The notes: generated by a model from the letters alone, not told the origin. Positions 11,579-25,797 are shown, counted from the first letter of the stretch. The stretch is 64,000 nucleotides of DNA from Polyodon spathula (GCF_017654505.1 NC_054539.1:73114913-73178912); one strand, 5' to 3'. Program-made: numbers and translations.

Positions 11579-13663
11579 GCATCCCACACGCAAAGTGGCG
11601 TTGTGCTCACTTCCTGTGCCGTATATTGCGATGTACTGTAACCTGATGCCCTGTTACCAGACGTTAAGATCAACAGGATTAACCTGTGGTGGGTTTCACT
11701 GCCTCTGATTTCACTGTCATAGAAGTGACTAAACTTGCGGTTGAAGATACCCTGTTTCATGAGTTGTTTCCTTTCTTTCTGTTTTATCTCTTTTATCTCA
11801 AGTGGCGTATTTGTTTTACTCCTGCGCTGTTATTCATCCTTCACAAGTTTCCTTCTTTTTTTTTTTTTCTGGCCCGTAGAACCCCAAATTATTTCTCTTA
11901 AAGTTATATTTAAGGTCACCTCACCACATTTCTATGTGCTATCTGCCACATATCAGTTCTCCAGCCCTCATGGCACAACAAAGCAAACTTTTTTTAACGG
12001 AAAGAAAAGGTGGTAAAGCTAATCTTGTTAGAATGGAAAATATGCTAAATATGTTCTGATTAGATTTTATTTTGTTTTATAGGGTGACATTCTCAGGAAT
12101 TCTCAGAAGGCTTACATGTAGTATTTCCTTTGTTAAGATATCATTTTCATTGTGAACAAAGTTTTATGCTGCACTGATAATGTAAGATTATAATAGATAT
12201 AGACAAGAGGCTATATGTAAGACAAGTTTCAGGTACTGTATAATCTCTGTACTATGTATTAGGTAATTGAAGCGATTTAATTAACTTTTAGCATGTATGC
12301 ATGAATTCAATTCTCTGCTTTTAGGTGTAGAAGCAGTAATTGACAGTTTGGTGCAAAGTTTACACCACTTTTTATTTGAAAAAATTATAAATCACTTATA
12401 AGATATTAATCAATTGCAGTTACTGATTTGTCAAAACACTGGTTATGTGTTTGAATAAACTAAGTTTAGTCTAATTGAAGTCTGTAACAGTTTATAAATA
12501 GTGTATCAAAATGTATCAAGCCATTTAAGATATTAAATCAGAATGGAAGCCCTTGCTTAATACATTTGTTATTATTATGACCTCCTTTGGCATCTTAAAC
12601 AGTGCCTAGATTATTTAGCAAGGAGTAGCCAAGCTCAGGAGTAGCTTCTTCCATTCTTTACCTTGTTTCACCTTGCCTGTTAACTAACTGATATACAGTC
12701 GCTGATATTGGGAGTTAACTTTATCTTTAAGGTAATTCCAAAGAAACTCAGTGACTGGGTAGCCTTTAAAGAACGAACTTTTTTTTTTTTTTTTTTTTTT
12801 TAAGCCCTTCACATACATTATATCAATGTTTTAAAAAATGTATAGGCTTACAAATGCCCTTGCTGGTGGAATCATGTCTTTGTAAACATCTCTACAGAAT
12901 CCAATGCATTTTAGTCTATAATACACACACACACACACACACATATTCATTTTTATGTATCCCAGAAAGGCTCTGGCTTGTCTCTATTCCCTTTAGCAAA
13001 GTGAATCTTCTTCCTCCTGGTGTACATACTAATCGGTGGGTTTTTTTGTTGCAAGCCTGCCTTTCAGTCCAGATCCAGGGAGCCTGTTTCTGATTGTGTG
13101 GGGATGGATAACTCTCTGACCAGTCTATTCCAGCCTTGTTTCTCACCATCCTTTTCTGTCTGGTATTCCTAGACCTCACCTTGACTTCATTATTCTGTAC
13201 CTGTCCTCTGTCTTTGTGCCTTTGAATAGAAGTCTGACTTGTGTACGTTTAAAAGCCTACCAAACTAATCACTCCAATTCCAAAGGCTTGGCTGTGCTCT
13301 TAGTCTTGTGTTCCTCAGCTATAAATAAATTACGGTAAATATTACCTTTTTTATTATTATTATTAATATATAATAATACATTTGACCACTGACACAGACG
13401 AGCAGAAGAAACAGTACCCCACTGAAAATAACAGAATCAAGCTCAAATGTTTTAAGGAAAGGAGATTAACAGGTGGCTCTGTTATAATTATAGTGAGCAA
13501 GTTGGTAAAAGGTGTAGCCATATGGAAGGAAATGCTTGGATCGTTGCTTATTAGTTTCATGGGCCAGTACTAAAATGAGAAATGACATAACATTTCTAAA
13601 TAAGTCTAAAGTCAATGTTTATTTTTATAATGTTTTAAAATACCAACTGTGTGGGTGTTTTGT

Positions 13664-13704
<41 letters not shown>

Positions 13705-16510
13705 AGGGATAGAAAGCATTTTAAATAATAGTGGTTGGATATTGTTAAGCCTTAGAGACAATAAGCAAAAAATCTGCTTAATATTTTCAAGTAGAGAAAT
13801 GTATTTGCATTAACATTAGGATAGCATTAACATTGTCATGCTTGTGTCAACCACCAATTGCAGTGTAAAGAGGAAACTTTAACAGGTTTTATCTCACATT
13901 ATGTGCAAAGCAGATTTTCCATGAGGAAAGTAGGGGGTGGGAAGGGGGTTGTGGTGCAAAAGGAAACAGTCGTCTACAGTTACGTAATAAATTGTACCAT
14001 AGCTGATCAACATTCCTTTGCTAAAGATACTGTTCCTTTTTATATGTTAATATGTACTTTTTAATGTGTTCCTTTTTAAAGTGCATGAATTCCAGAACTG
14101 CCATAACACAGTTCAGTAAATGAATAGGTTTTGTGTGGGGTGTCTCTTATTGTACTGTGCAGAATGATTTCTGGTCTAATAAAGACAGCATGCACACAAT
14201 GTGCATTCATCTCAGAAACAAAGAGTGATTTACTTTCTTCAAAGCATAAGATGGCATTTATACACAAGTTCAGCTGTATTGCAATTTTTTTTTTTACAAA
14301 TCCTCAACAGTGACTGGTTGATTTCTCATACTGTATGTGATTTATAATTTAATATAGCACACAAAATCAACTAATGCAGACCTAACTGATTCCACTTCAC
14401 ATGTTATCAAATGAATGCCTCACACATGAATACTGCTTTCATTGCATTTATGGGAATTTACTGTATTTAATTTAAGTATTTTACTGATTTCTATTTCAGG
14501 GTTATCTCAGCATTTAAACATTGCCTTAAAAAGTAAATCACTCCATCTCTTTAGATTTGATGAAGTCTTTTGCTGAATCTTTCTAAAATATAAACTTTCT
14601 TTCATCAAATTAAAACATTACCAGTAAAGTGCTATAAAATGTTTATTGCGTGATACAAATACCTTAACACTGTTTACAATGGTAAAGAATTACAACAGCA
14701 CCATTGCTGGGAATATACTGTATGAACTACATGCCTTATCAAAAAGTAAATAGTTACATTGCACCAGTAACCCCTTGGAGGTTTTTTTTTTTTTTTTTAG
14801 TTAATTTAATCTTGCTCTTCTTATAGCACATCTAGCCAAAACACACACACACACACACACACACACAGAAGACTGTACTGTATTCATAAACAGTATGAAA
14901 TTAGTAGTGGTTGGAGGCGAATCTACCACGGTTCATTTTTATAGCTTGCTTATATTTCACATTTAGTGGTGTACTCTATGGTGCTGTTTTAAAACAGTAC
15001 ATTGTAAGTGTATCTCGTGGTTTTAGTGCAAACACACTTAACATTGCAATAATAATGGAAGCATGTAGTAGATGCAGTCATTTTACTAGAGTTCTTTGCG
15101 TTTCCTCTTAACGGTTTAATACGAAACATCAAACCATAACAGTACTGTATATAAAAATGTATTGTACTTGATATTATAAACAGAGTCTAGATGCAAGACT
15201 TGTTTTATGAGTTAAATATTAACACATTGAGTTTACAACTGGTAACAGGAAGGTTCTTAAGCACACACTCTGCTAACTGATAATGTGATTTGCAGCTGTT
15301 GCCAATATTTGCATTTCAAATGATTTCACAAATGCACTCCATTGAATCACAGTAAATATAGTAAATTGGCAATTGTTTTTTGACTCTTTAGGTTTGTTTG
15401 CAATATCTGTAGCTATCTGACAACACTTTGTGTCAGTAATTAAAATGTAAAAAATATATAAACACAAAATGTCTTTTTGTGGGAACAAATTAATTTTGGA
15501 TACCGACTGATTAAACTTAAATTTACAAGGGGGAAACATTTAAATATGGTTTAATTGTCAATAGGCTATCCATATGTTCCTTGACAGTTATGATTTACAA
15601 CTACTGGTATAGAAGTAAAGTAGACAAGCACTTGGTAACATTGGTGAAGGCATCACCCTAAAAGTGTGTCTTAAACTAATGTACTTAATAGAGGATTCAA
15701 TTAAAACGGTTTCAGCTGAGCTAGAATTGGGAAAGAAATGCAGGCTCCTGTATACGGTACTGAATACAATAATGTGCAATACAAAGTGGAAACCACAGAA
15801 AGTGTTAAAACAAAGGGTGGTGATACAGGGCTGGCTAAGACAGGGTTTCCCCTAAACTTGTCTGCAATCAATGCTAATTAGCAAAGTGATGGGTGTAAGT
15901 GGGCAGTGGGGGAAGTTGCATGTTCTCTTGTACAGTAAGCAAGGGGCCCACACTGCTCTGTTGCACGTGTTGGTGGGCATGCTGTTCTCTTGTGCCACTC
16001 CTTCCAGATCACATGAAAAAGGAGTATTATAATGTACCTATTCACATGGGCATTTACATTTAACATTCAAAGTGGCTGCATTTAATCTTTTTTTTTTTTA
16101 AATAGTCTTATTGTATGAAAAAAGAAGAGCTAATTTTTTTTACTGCAGTGGTTCAAAGCAGTAAGTACAATATTTATTCACTTGTTTAATGATAGATTGA
16201 TTGATTGTTGTTGTTGTTACCTTTCCAATTGTGAAACTGGATATTAATGTATTTATTTATTTATTATAGTCTGCACAGTGCAGTTTTGTGTTCGATCAGA
16301 TTCTGCAAACAAAACACAAAAAAATACATAAGGCTGAATAATAGACCAGAAAAGGCAGCTCTGAAATATGCTGAGCTTTATTATACAGTAGTTAGAGGTG
16401 TGTCTCTGTTCTTCCATCTGCATTGATTCTTTCTAGTCTCTAATGCATCAGCAGTCTAATTGGGTTGCTAATAATTGACTATTTGTGTAAATATGTAGTA
16501 AAATGTTAGG

Positions 16511-16511
16511 G

Positions 16512-16598
<87 letters not shown>

Positions 16599-16600
16599 TT
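16511..16600. repeat. (ATT)n followed by (AAT)n, self-complementary microsatellite
   Basis: About 16 ATT units switch near 16560 to about 13 TAA/AAT units. Since ATT and AAT are complements, the block is an almost perfect palindrome able to form a hairpin or cruciform. A second AAT tract with ATC units follows at 16761-16807. Confidence 0.95.
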
Positions 16601-16760
16601 ATAAAATAATATACTTTTGGTAAAAAGATTAGCAAAGTGTAGTAAAGCTTAATGAAAGCATAGGTATTGTAAGAATTGTAAAGCTCAACATGAGTATCTA
16701 AAAAATTACTGTACAAAATACAGTGGATTGTTCAAAATACAGTGGATTGTAATGGTATTC

Positions 16761-16796
<36 letters not shown>

Positions 16797-18695
16797 CATC
16801 ATCATCAAGGTGGCTTGTCTGAGTACTCTCTCTTTTGTTTCATAAAAAATCATTGTTTTTGTTTGATGGATGTTCGTTATTATTTCTTTCTTCTCCAAAT
16901 ATGTTGATTTCCTTTTCTTAAATGGGTACAGTGTCTTCAATTATAGGGTCTGAATTGCTGAAGGAAATAATGCTTCCCTAGCTACTTCCTGTGCAGATGT
17001 CAGAATAAATAACTTTATTGTATTTTTTTTTTATCGTTTGATGTATCCTGATATTTAATTTAAAGAGGTTAAAGCATATACAATCTACAGTCAGTACAAT
17101 TAAACAAATACTACTATTACAACTAATAATAATCTATTAACTCTGTCTTTTAGTAGATTATCTTAGTTGTTATTTGCACAGACGGACTGATAACAGCCTG
17201 TTCAACTGCAGTGAAAATGCCATATTGAAGAATTTTATTTCAGTTAATTAAACTTACCAGTCTAAATATGAGATGAATTCATCGCATATTTTATGACTAA
17301 GTGTGCTGCTGATGTAATTTGTGTGTGACATACAGTAACACCCATTCCTATGTTTATTTATTAATAAAATGGGACTCATTATCTAAGGCTACCCTTTAGC
17401 AGCCAGCTGTTTCTGTTAATGTGTAATTTGGAAAGAGCAAGCTTTGTGTGGTCTTCCCCTGCTGGACAGTATCCTAGTGCTGAGCTGCGCAGTACTTTAT
17501 CTGAACACAATGAATTGCACTGTTCTGTGTCATTAGCATACAGCACTTAAATACAGCTCCTGTGTGATTGGGTCACTGAGATATCAGCACATGCGTGGCT
17601 TTCAAAGTGGCATCCCTTCAACTGATCTCCAGTTTTAGGCTAAGTGTGTCCCGTATAAACACACATTGTTTTATGCAGGTTGTTGGGTAACATGACAAGA
17701 GAAAGAGTGTTTTTTGTGATAAACCTTTTATTTCCAATATGCAGGCTTATCCAGACTCAAATGTTTTTGTTTTTTCTTCAAATGAACAAAGGCATGTGTC
17801 TTTGTGCAAACTATGTTATTAAACTATTATTAAAATCAGATTTAAATAATTAAGGCTGGTATTACCTTACATGAAAATATTGGTTACGATATTTATGTTT
17901 CTCTGTAAAATGTCAACAAAAAGACCAAAATACTGTTTGGGGGAAAGAAAGAAAAAAAGGCTCAATCCCTTTCTTTCTTCCTGAGCGTCTGATAATGTTT
18001 GTTACTGTGCAAACGGTTTCTGCAGACAATCTCTTTTAGAATCCCCTGTGGAGCACTGAGCCAGCACGGAGCAGTGCTGTTTTGTGTTTTTTGTTACTAT
18101 GTTAGTCTTATTTCCCGTATAGGAAAGTTGAAATGTAAGAAGGTATATCAAAGTACAGTAAAGGGAAACAAAAGCATGGTGAAATAATGGTGCCGTACAG
18201 GCTAGTAAATCACATACAGTATATGTGTGTAATCATAAGAGCATGGTTCACCGTGGTAAATTGCAAAATTAAAATCCTTTTTTTTTAATTATTCAGTCAA
18301 TTTCGTTATTGTGTATTATTATTACATTTTTAACCTTGATGAGAACCTATTGAGATTTACTGTATATCTCCTTTACAAGGGCACACAATAGAGTCGCCAC
18401 CTTTTCCACAGACCAAACCCGGACGTATTTCTCAGTCAGCCTTAGTCTTTCAAAACTGCAGTATACTGTAATACAGTATAATACAGTACCACCAGATCTC
18501 TGTACAAATCAATAATCATGCAGCATATACAGTATTGTGCTCTTGCTGTTTCCAACAACTCAAACTTGCAATCAAACTTGATAACAATTTCTGTTCAGTT
18601 TTCAAATAGCCTAAAATTACATGTAGATGAGTGCAGTTTCATTACTGTGCATTTAAATATGCTATAAACTGATGGTTTCATGGCTTCATGAGTTC

Positions 18696-18765
<70 letters not shown>

Positions 18766-18783
18766 TATATATATAAATATATT
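18696..18783. repeat. (TA)n microsatellite
   Basis: Nearly pure TA dinucleotides with a few single-base interruptions. A shorter TA tract lies at 18853-18872. Confidence 0.95.
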
Positions 18784-18785
18784 TT

Positions 18786-18948
18786 AACGTGTGTTTATAC
18801 AATTAAGCATGTTAGTATAATAACAATAATAATGATATACGATTTTTCATTAATATATATATATATATATATCTGAAAAACGTGTATTATACAATTAAGC
18901 ATGTTAGTAATAATAACAACAATAATGATAACCGATTTTTCAGAAATA
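18786..18948. repeat. Direct duplication flanking a TA tract
   Basis: About 65 bases at 18786-18852 (containing ACAATTAAGCATGTTAGTA) recur at 18881-18948 with small changes, separated by the TA tract. This is a local tandem duplication with period near 95 bp. Confidence 0.85.
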
Positions 18949-21021
18949 TTTACACACTTAAACAGAGATTACACTTAAGCGGGTTGGTGATTCCCAGTCC
19001 TTACATACAATGTTCATCTATCTGTAATTTTAGGCTACTTGAAAACTGAACAGAAATCATTCTGCACGTACCTTACATGTTGTTAATGTAGTGCTCCTTT
19101 TTGCACAGCATAGTCCTTTTAGTACAGTCTCATAGCTGAACCTTTTGGCTCTCACTGAAGTTGATTTTACAGGAAATCTACAGATTCCAGTTACTGACTC
19201 TTTGTAGAACAAAGATAAAAAGTTATGATACTCTTCTATACCAAATATGTCATATACATTGTTTTAACTGAGAGTCTATTTAACACAAGGTGTTAAATGT
19301 TTATATACAACATAGAAATACATAATTCCTATTAGTACTGTATTTTGAAAAAAACTATTGAAAATGTATATTTTCTTAATTGGTAATGTGAGTTTTCTTA
19401 AAAGGAAAAAAAATGTATTTGGTCAAATCACCTCAAAGTGGGCTTGCTCACCAGGGGTGCACAGTAGGGGTCACAAATTCCAAGGATCTGGCACTTAGCA
19501 TTATATCTTTCTAATTCTTGTGACCTGGAGGTGAGAAGTGTGCTCTGTGGTTGCAAATACATTGCATTTTGCCTTGGAAGATACCGTTTCTGCATTAGCC
19601 TCCATTGTCCGCTAGTATGGATGCTTTTGGAGAGAAATGTCAGTTCATGATATAATGTTTTTGATGATCCCTTGGGACTTTTTTTAAAGAACTGTTCCAC
19701 ATCTGCCTTTACTGGAACTTCAACTGTGAGAACAAAATGCCAGCTGCAGCCGAGATAAAAGTGCAGTAGCTATTTTTAAAAGACAGCGGGAGCCCCCCCC
19801 CCCACGTTGCACAGTAAGGGAATTGGGACGTGGGAGACACCTTATAATTTAGCTTGGAGCACAAAGGTCTCACAACAAAGTCACACATGGTACAGGTTTT
19901 TTTTGTTTGTTTTGTTTTTAATCTGAAATCCTTAATGCAAAACACACCAGACTTGTAGATGAAGTTGTGCTGCCTGTCAATATGCAAGGTCATCACTGCT
20001 GTGACATTTAACAAGCTGCCAGCTGGCTTAATAATACGCTTTTTATTTGCTGATTTTTAGGCTCTATTCCAGTGCCAGGACAGGCATCTCACTTAGCCAT
20101 ATTTTCTTCCTCGTAAATTAAGAGTGTGTAATTACATATGATAAATAGCTAAAGTGCAATTTTTGAATTAACTGCAAATGAATAAAACAGGATTTCCACA
20201 AGTGCAAGTTCCACTGAGACTTTTGCAAGCCAGTATTTTAATCAGTGTCTATGGAATGCACATGGTGCTAAATGTGTATGTGATCACACATGCTGTGGTA
20301 CGGTATTTAATTAATTCAGTAACCAAAATAATTAAAAGTTAGTAGAACAGTATTCAGTTGTTTCAGGCTAACTTCTCTATAGTTTAAATTGAGTCGAGGG
20401 AAGGCCATAATAAATCTGCTGTACCTGGCAGGAAGCTGGTTATTTTTGACATGCAATATCATGTAACAGCATTTGTCTCTTTTATCTGTTGTTGAGTGTA
20501 GAGGTAGTTGTGTTTGGATGTGTCTGGAAATGCAGCTTGTTGTGTTATCAGCCACACTTTGTCCTATTCACAACAGCGTTCTGCATTCCTGAATAATTAT
20601 AGTAAATGCCTAGAGAGACATGCAAAGTAAGGTTTGCTTTGAAAGTGGTGAATGAAAGTGGGGACCCACTGCCGGTGGCTTAAAGAGTAGCCCACTGCAG
20701 CGGTGGCAAGCTTTGTCACTATTGCTACAACTACTGAACAGATAGGAACCAGATGGCAGACTGGAACACCCGCACAGACCTCTGAGGAGAGAAACATACG
20801 GTAACAGCTAAGAATTAAAGAAAAATAACCCTGCGAGCCTACCAGGGCATTGCTTAATGCATTTACATACTTTACAAAAATCTGTGCCAAGATTAGTGTT
20901 TACTACACACCAACTAGAGAGCTGAGCTGTCACTGATAGAAATTACTTGGCAGAAAACAGGAAGCTGGTGGATTTTTTCTGTTTCTTTCTATGTTTGTTT
21001 TTTTCTGCAATGTATTTTGCT

Positions 21022-21615
21022 TCGGGAAACACTGTGGAGGTTGTGTTGGAGAAAGGAGGTCCCGCAATCTCGGCTAGGCTTTGTGGAGATTGTTTTGGAA
21101 AAAGGAGGTCCCATGAACTCGGCTAGGCTGTGTGGAGGTTGTGTTGGAGAAAGGAGGTCTCACGAACTCGGCAAGGCTTTGTGGAGGTTGTGTTGGAGAA
21201 AGGAGGTTCTGCGATCTCTGCTAGGCTTTGTGGAGGTTGTGTTGGAGAAAGGAGGTCCCACGATCTTGGCTAGGCTTTGTGGAGGTTGTGTTGGAGAAAG
21301 GAGGTCCCACGCTGTTGGCTAGGCTTTGTGGAGATTGTTTTGGAAAAAGGAGGTCCCACGAACTCGGCTAGGCTTTGTGGAGGTTGTGTTGGAGAAAGGA
21401 GGTCCCACGAACTCGGCTAGGCTTTGTGGAGGTTGTGTTGGAGAAAGGAGGTCCCATGATCTCAGCTAGGCTTTGTGGAGGTTGTGTTGGAGAAAGGATG
21501 TCCCACGAACTCGGCTAGGCTTTGTGGAGGTTGTGTTGGAGAAAGGAGGTTCCACGAACTCGGCTAGGCTTTGTGGAGGTTGTGTTGGAGAAAGGAAGTC
21601 CCATGATCTCGGTTA
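21022..21615. repeat. Minisatellite, 49-bp unit, about 12 copies
   Basis: The unit starts CGGCTAGGCTTTGTGGAGG; successive starts at 21071, 21120 and 21169 give a period of exactly 49. Copies differ by single bases (for example AGATTGTTTTGGA against AGGTTGTGTTGGA). Because 49 is not a multiple of three, long open frames over it cycle through all frames and are not genes. Confidence 0.97.
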
Positions 21616-22280
21616 GATTTTCTCTCTTTCGTCATGCATTCCTTCTTGGTTTTTCTTGTTTTTTCTGCAGTTGGGAAAGTTGGGGAGGGAGGCTTGTTTG
21701 TGACAGAGTGCTCAAACAGTGCCCAGCATTAAAACTACTTTGTTCAGGATCTCGAAGCAATACCAGCTTTTGTTATTGAGGGAACTGCTGAGCTCATTCA
21801 TCTGCTTTTCATGGACCGCTTTCTTTTATTTTTAGCCAAATCCGTCAAGCCTGACAAGCGGGTAATTTGAGCCAGCGAAAGGGCAGCGCTCCAGGTCCCT
21901 TCCACAAAGTAATTCTTCTACTCCCTCCTGGGAAGGCTCCGAACTTAGCCTACTCCAGGCAGATGGATTTGTTGAGTCATGTGAGATCATGTACACAAAA
22001 ACACAGCAAGACTGAAAAGGGGGCTGCGAAGGGGAGGGGGGAGGGGCTGTGTGTAGGAAATCTGGTCACAAGCAACTAGACATAGGAATGCACTAGACTC
22101 ATTCTTGTATAAGGTAATGTCTAGTGAACACTGGAGGGTGGATCCTGTGCACAGATTTATTTTAACACATTGCTGGCAAAGTGGAAAGCAGGCCTCCATG
22201 CAGGACAGATATGGACACATTGCATCTTTGCATATATTAATTGAGCCAGTCTTTATTCATTTCTGTATTTTATTGCCACC
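21616..22280. other. Spacer between two minisatellites
   Basis: No gene recognised. Contains a G-rich stretch at 22019-22047 with four G runs (G-quadruplex pattern). Confidence 0.6.
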
Positions 22281-23098
22281 TACAAAAATCCACATTACAG
22301 TACAGCCTCGTACAAAGATCTGCATTACAGTACACAGCCTCGTACAAAGATCTGCATTACAGTACACAGCCTTGTACAAAGATCTACATTACAGTACACA
22401 GCCTTGTACAAAGATCTGCATTACATTACAGCCTTGTACAAAGATCAGCATTACAGTACAGCCTCGTACAAAGATCTGCATTACAGTACAGCCTCGTACA
22501 AAGATCTGTATTACAGTACACAGCCTCGTACAAAGATCTGCATTACAGTACAGCCTCGTACAAAGATCTGCATTACGGTACAGCCTCGTACAAAGATCTG
22601 CATTACAGTACACAGCCTCGTACAAAGAACTGCATTACAGTACACAGCCTCGTACAAAGATCTGCATTACAGTACACAGCCTCGTACAAAGATCTGCATT
22701 ACAGTACAGCCTCGTACAAAGATCTGCATTACAGTACACAGCCTCGTACAAAGAACTGCATTACAGTACAGCCTCGTATAAAGATCTGCATTACAGTACA
22801 GCCTCATACAATGATCTGCATTACAGTACGCAGCCTCGTACAAAGAACTGCATTACAGTACAGCCTCGTATAAAGATCTGCATTACAGTACAGCCTCATA
22901 CAATGATCTGCATTACAGTACGCAGCCTCGTACAAAGATCTGCATTACAGTACACAGCCTCGTACAAAGAACTGCATTACAGTACAGCCTCGTACAAAGA
23001 TCTGCATTACAGTACAGCCTCATACAATGATCTGCATTACAGTACGCAGCCTCGTACAAAGATCTGCATTACAGTACACAACCTCGTACAAAGATCTG
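22281..23098. repeat. Minisatellite, alternating 30- and 32-bp units, about 26 copies
   Basis: The unit is GCCTCGTACAAAGATCTGCA plus TTACAGTACA, with an optional extra CA that makes 30 or 32 bp. Variant units (AAGAACTG, TATAAAGATCTG, CATACAATGATCTG) recur in a fixed order: AAGAACTG units start at 22741 and 22833 (92 bp apart), then 22957 (124 bp). This indicates higher-order repeats in the second half. Frames of up to 352 codons across it are artefacts of repeat composition. Confidence 0.97.
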
Positions 23099-24226
23099 AA
23101 CTTTCAAAGATTAAACTATCAGGCCTTGTTTGTGACACTGCTAATCTATGCACACAGCTTTGAATGAGGTGATACCACTCTGTGTGTGGTCCAGCAGAGA
23201 TCAGCTGTTTGGCTTCTTTAGCTGTGAGCTATTGTGGATAAACTGGAGGATATTGTTTCAGGTGGCCAGTTTTTTTTTTTTTTTTTTTTTTTTTTATAGT
23301 GAGCCATGACATGCAGTTTCTGTCAGTGCTCTGGTCAAAAATGAAGCAAGAGTTATGACAGAATGCTTTGAGTGCATTCTTGATGATCTGTTGAAAGGGT
23401 TTGTGACTCCAATAATGTCTGGACCATTGTGTAGCTGAGTAATAAATCAACTCAGCATTATGGGCTCAGTAACTACATAAGCAGTTCAATGTGTTGCAGA
23501 ATAATTGCAGCAGGAGCGTTCTGGTTTGCTTTGATTCACATAGCATTACTATGCCTAAGTTACAGATTCAGTTTCCATAGAGAAAGAATACTGTATATGA
23601 TGTAATACTTCACAGATAGTTACTGTGCACTGAAAGATGATTTATTACAGAAATAACTTCACATTATTATTATTATTATTATTGCGGTGGTGATTTTTCT
23701 GTAAAGTTTAACAGTCTTATTGTTAAATCCGTCTGTGCTTTTAAAAACTAGAACAAGTACAAACATAAGAAACGTGAACGACGGATAAACGTTAGTATTC
23801 ATTACTTGGCCCTCCCAGTAACACCCTTTAACATGTTTTAGGTCATTACTGTAGTGAGACAACTGTTACAAACAAATCATTATTATTCATGATGTAATAA
23901 CAATACAGTAAGTTAACAACTTTTGAATATTTTTTTTTTTTGTAAAAATTTCAAGTTCCTGTTTTTCATCCTGTTGTAATAGCTGACAACATACAGTATT
24001 ACTTTCTAAGGCAGTTATTTGTAAGCTTCAATTAAGATAAACACTAGGACATGACTAGGTACTGATAGATGCTACAGTTGAAAGCAAAGTTAAGAAGCCT
24101 AGTCTGGGCTGGTTTTGGATTCAGTTCCTTAGATTGGGAACAGGGACCAGATTTATTCTGTGAAGTATGAAATAGCATTGCCACTTAATTTGCTAGCATA
24201 CAGCAAAGGGAATTGCGCGTGTGCGT

Positions 24227-24260
<34 letters not shown>

Positions 24261-24940
24261 CTGTGTGCAAAAGATCAGTGTTCCATTGAGTACTTTTGTA
24301 GTTTGAAGTCTTACTGTGTGGCTGAAAGGTTATAAATAGGTCTTTTGAATTATAATGTATCTGCTCTAAATTTGATCTTGTGTGGTGAACAGAACAGAAG
24401 CCTTAGCAGTGTCAGGATGAAGTGTAAGGTAATTTATAGTTATCATTGCTTATTGACAGAATTAGTGAAAGAGAGCAGCAGCAGTTACATTGCTGTGAAG
24501 TCGTTTCCTAGTCGGCTTAGGAACATCAAGCTTAACTCAATAGGCAGTCTTACAGTAGCTACAATAGACTGCACTATACAGATAGACCTGCCCATACCTG
24601 ACTTGATTTCATAAAAAAAAAAAAAAAAAGTGGAAGGCTTGATAATAAATTCTGCTTGTTAATTACTGTTGTCCGTGAATAATCAGCACACGGCAAAGCA
24701 AAATAAACAGCGAAAAAGCAATTACAGTGCAGTGTTTAGAACATGAACTGAGGTGGTCCTGACAGGTGCTCCCACAGAAGATAGCATTATTCAGGGTTAG
24801 ATTTAACAGTTTTAAATTGCTGAGGATTTACAGCTATGATCTACAGACGCACACACTCTCACACACACACTCTCACACACACACTCCCACACTCACACTC
24901 CCACACACACACCTCTACAGTTTTCTAAGCCCCTGAACAC
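23099..24940. other. Unique spacer, no gene recognised
   Basis: Contains poly-T 23271-23296, a short ATT tract near 23668, a GT/GC microsatellite 24215-24268, a poly-A run near 24613-24629 and CA/CT-rich sequence 24848-24913. No coding signal. Confidence 0.6.
24215..24268. repeat. GTGTGC/(GT)n microsatellite
   Basis: Three GTGTGC units followed by pure GT. Confidence 0.95.
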
Positions 24941-25704
24941 TTCCAGACTCCGCGGTTTCATCAGGGGATGTGTTTGTGTTGCTTCCAGACTCCGCGGTTT
25001 CATCAGGGGGATGTGTTTGGGTTGCTTCCAGACTCCGCGGTTTCATCAGGGGATGTGTTTGAGTTGCTTCCAGACTCCGCGGTTTCATCAGGGGATGTGT
25101 TTGAGTTGCTTCCAAACTCCGTGGTTTCATCAGGGGGATGTGTTTGGGTTGCTTCCAGACTCCGCGGTTTCATCAGGGGGATGTGTTTGGGTTGCTTCCA
25201 GACTCCGCGGTTTCATCAGGGGGATGTGTTTGGGTTGCTTCCAGACTCCGCGGTTTCATCAGGGGATGTGTTTGGGTTGCTTCCAGACTCCGCGGTTTCA
25301 TCAGGGGGATGTGTTTGGGTTGCTTCCAGACTCCGCGGTTTCATCAGGGGATGTGTTTGGGTTGCTTCCAGACTCCGCGGTTTCATCAGGGGGATGTGTT
25401 TGGGTTGCTTCCAGACTCCGCGGTTTCATCAGGGGATGTGTTTGAGTTGCTTCCAGACTCCGCGGTTTCATCAGGGGATGTGTTTGAGTTGCTTCCAGAC
25501 TCCGTGGTTTCATGAGGGGATGTGTTTGGGTTGCTTCCAGACTCCGCGGTTTCATCAGGGGATGTGTTTGGGTTGCTTCCAGACTTCGCGGTTTCATCAG
25601 GGGATGTGTTTGAGTTGCTTCCAGACTCCGTGGTTTCATCAGGGGATGTGTTTGAGTTGCTTCCAGACTCCACAGTTTCATCAGGGGATGTGTTTGAGTT
25701 GCTT
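24941..25704. repeat. Minisatellite, 42/43-bp unit, about 18 copies
   Basis: The unit is TTCCAGACTCCGCGGTTTCA plus TCAGGGGATGTGTTTGGGTTGC, with four or five G causing the 42/43 alternation. The unit contains a CCGCGG site in most copies. Open frames of 253 codons (plus) and 126 codons (minus) run through it because the unit lacks stops; both strands being open argues against a real gene. Confidence 0.97.
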
Positions 25705-25797
25705 GCTCGTTGCTTTGCTACGCCCTTAAGGTGGGGTGACTGATTTGATTTTAACTGAGCATTTCCACACCTACAGTAAGACCTCTGGGCACACTGT

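Larger units (their letters stand above)
5443..20995. other. Long stretch without recognisable genes
   Basis: About 15.5 kb of AT-rich sequence. No reading frame exceeds about 116 codons and none resembles a known protein, apart from the faint collagen-like trace listed separately. Contents: CAAA repeat 9704-9742, C-rich run 11297-11311, G-rich block 11509-11578, poly-T 12780-12801 and 13665-13700, CA repeats 12922-12943 and 14841-14867, ATT/AAT repeats 16511-16600 and 16761-16807, TA repeats 18696-18783 and 18853-18872, and a small 21-bp duplication at 10720-10757. It could be intergenic or intronic. Confidence 0.6.

Noticed and set aside
20597..20890. 97-codon minus-strand frame with hydrophobic segments
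   Set aside because: No family resemblance and no coding context; similar frames occur by chance in AT-rich DNA.
22105..23163. 352-codon open frame with TKICITV-type repeats
   Set aside because: Translation of the 30/32-bp minisatellite. Overlapping frames on the same and opposite strands are also open.
24968..25729. 253-codon plus-strand and 126-codon minus-strand frames
   Set aside because: Both arise from the 42/43-bp minisatellite; frames drift with unit length, which a real protein repeat would not allow.
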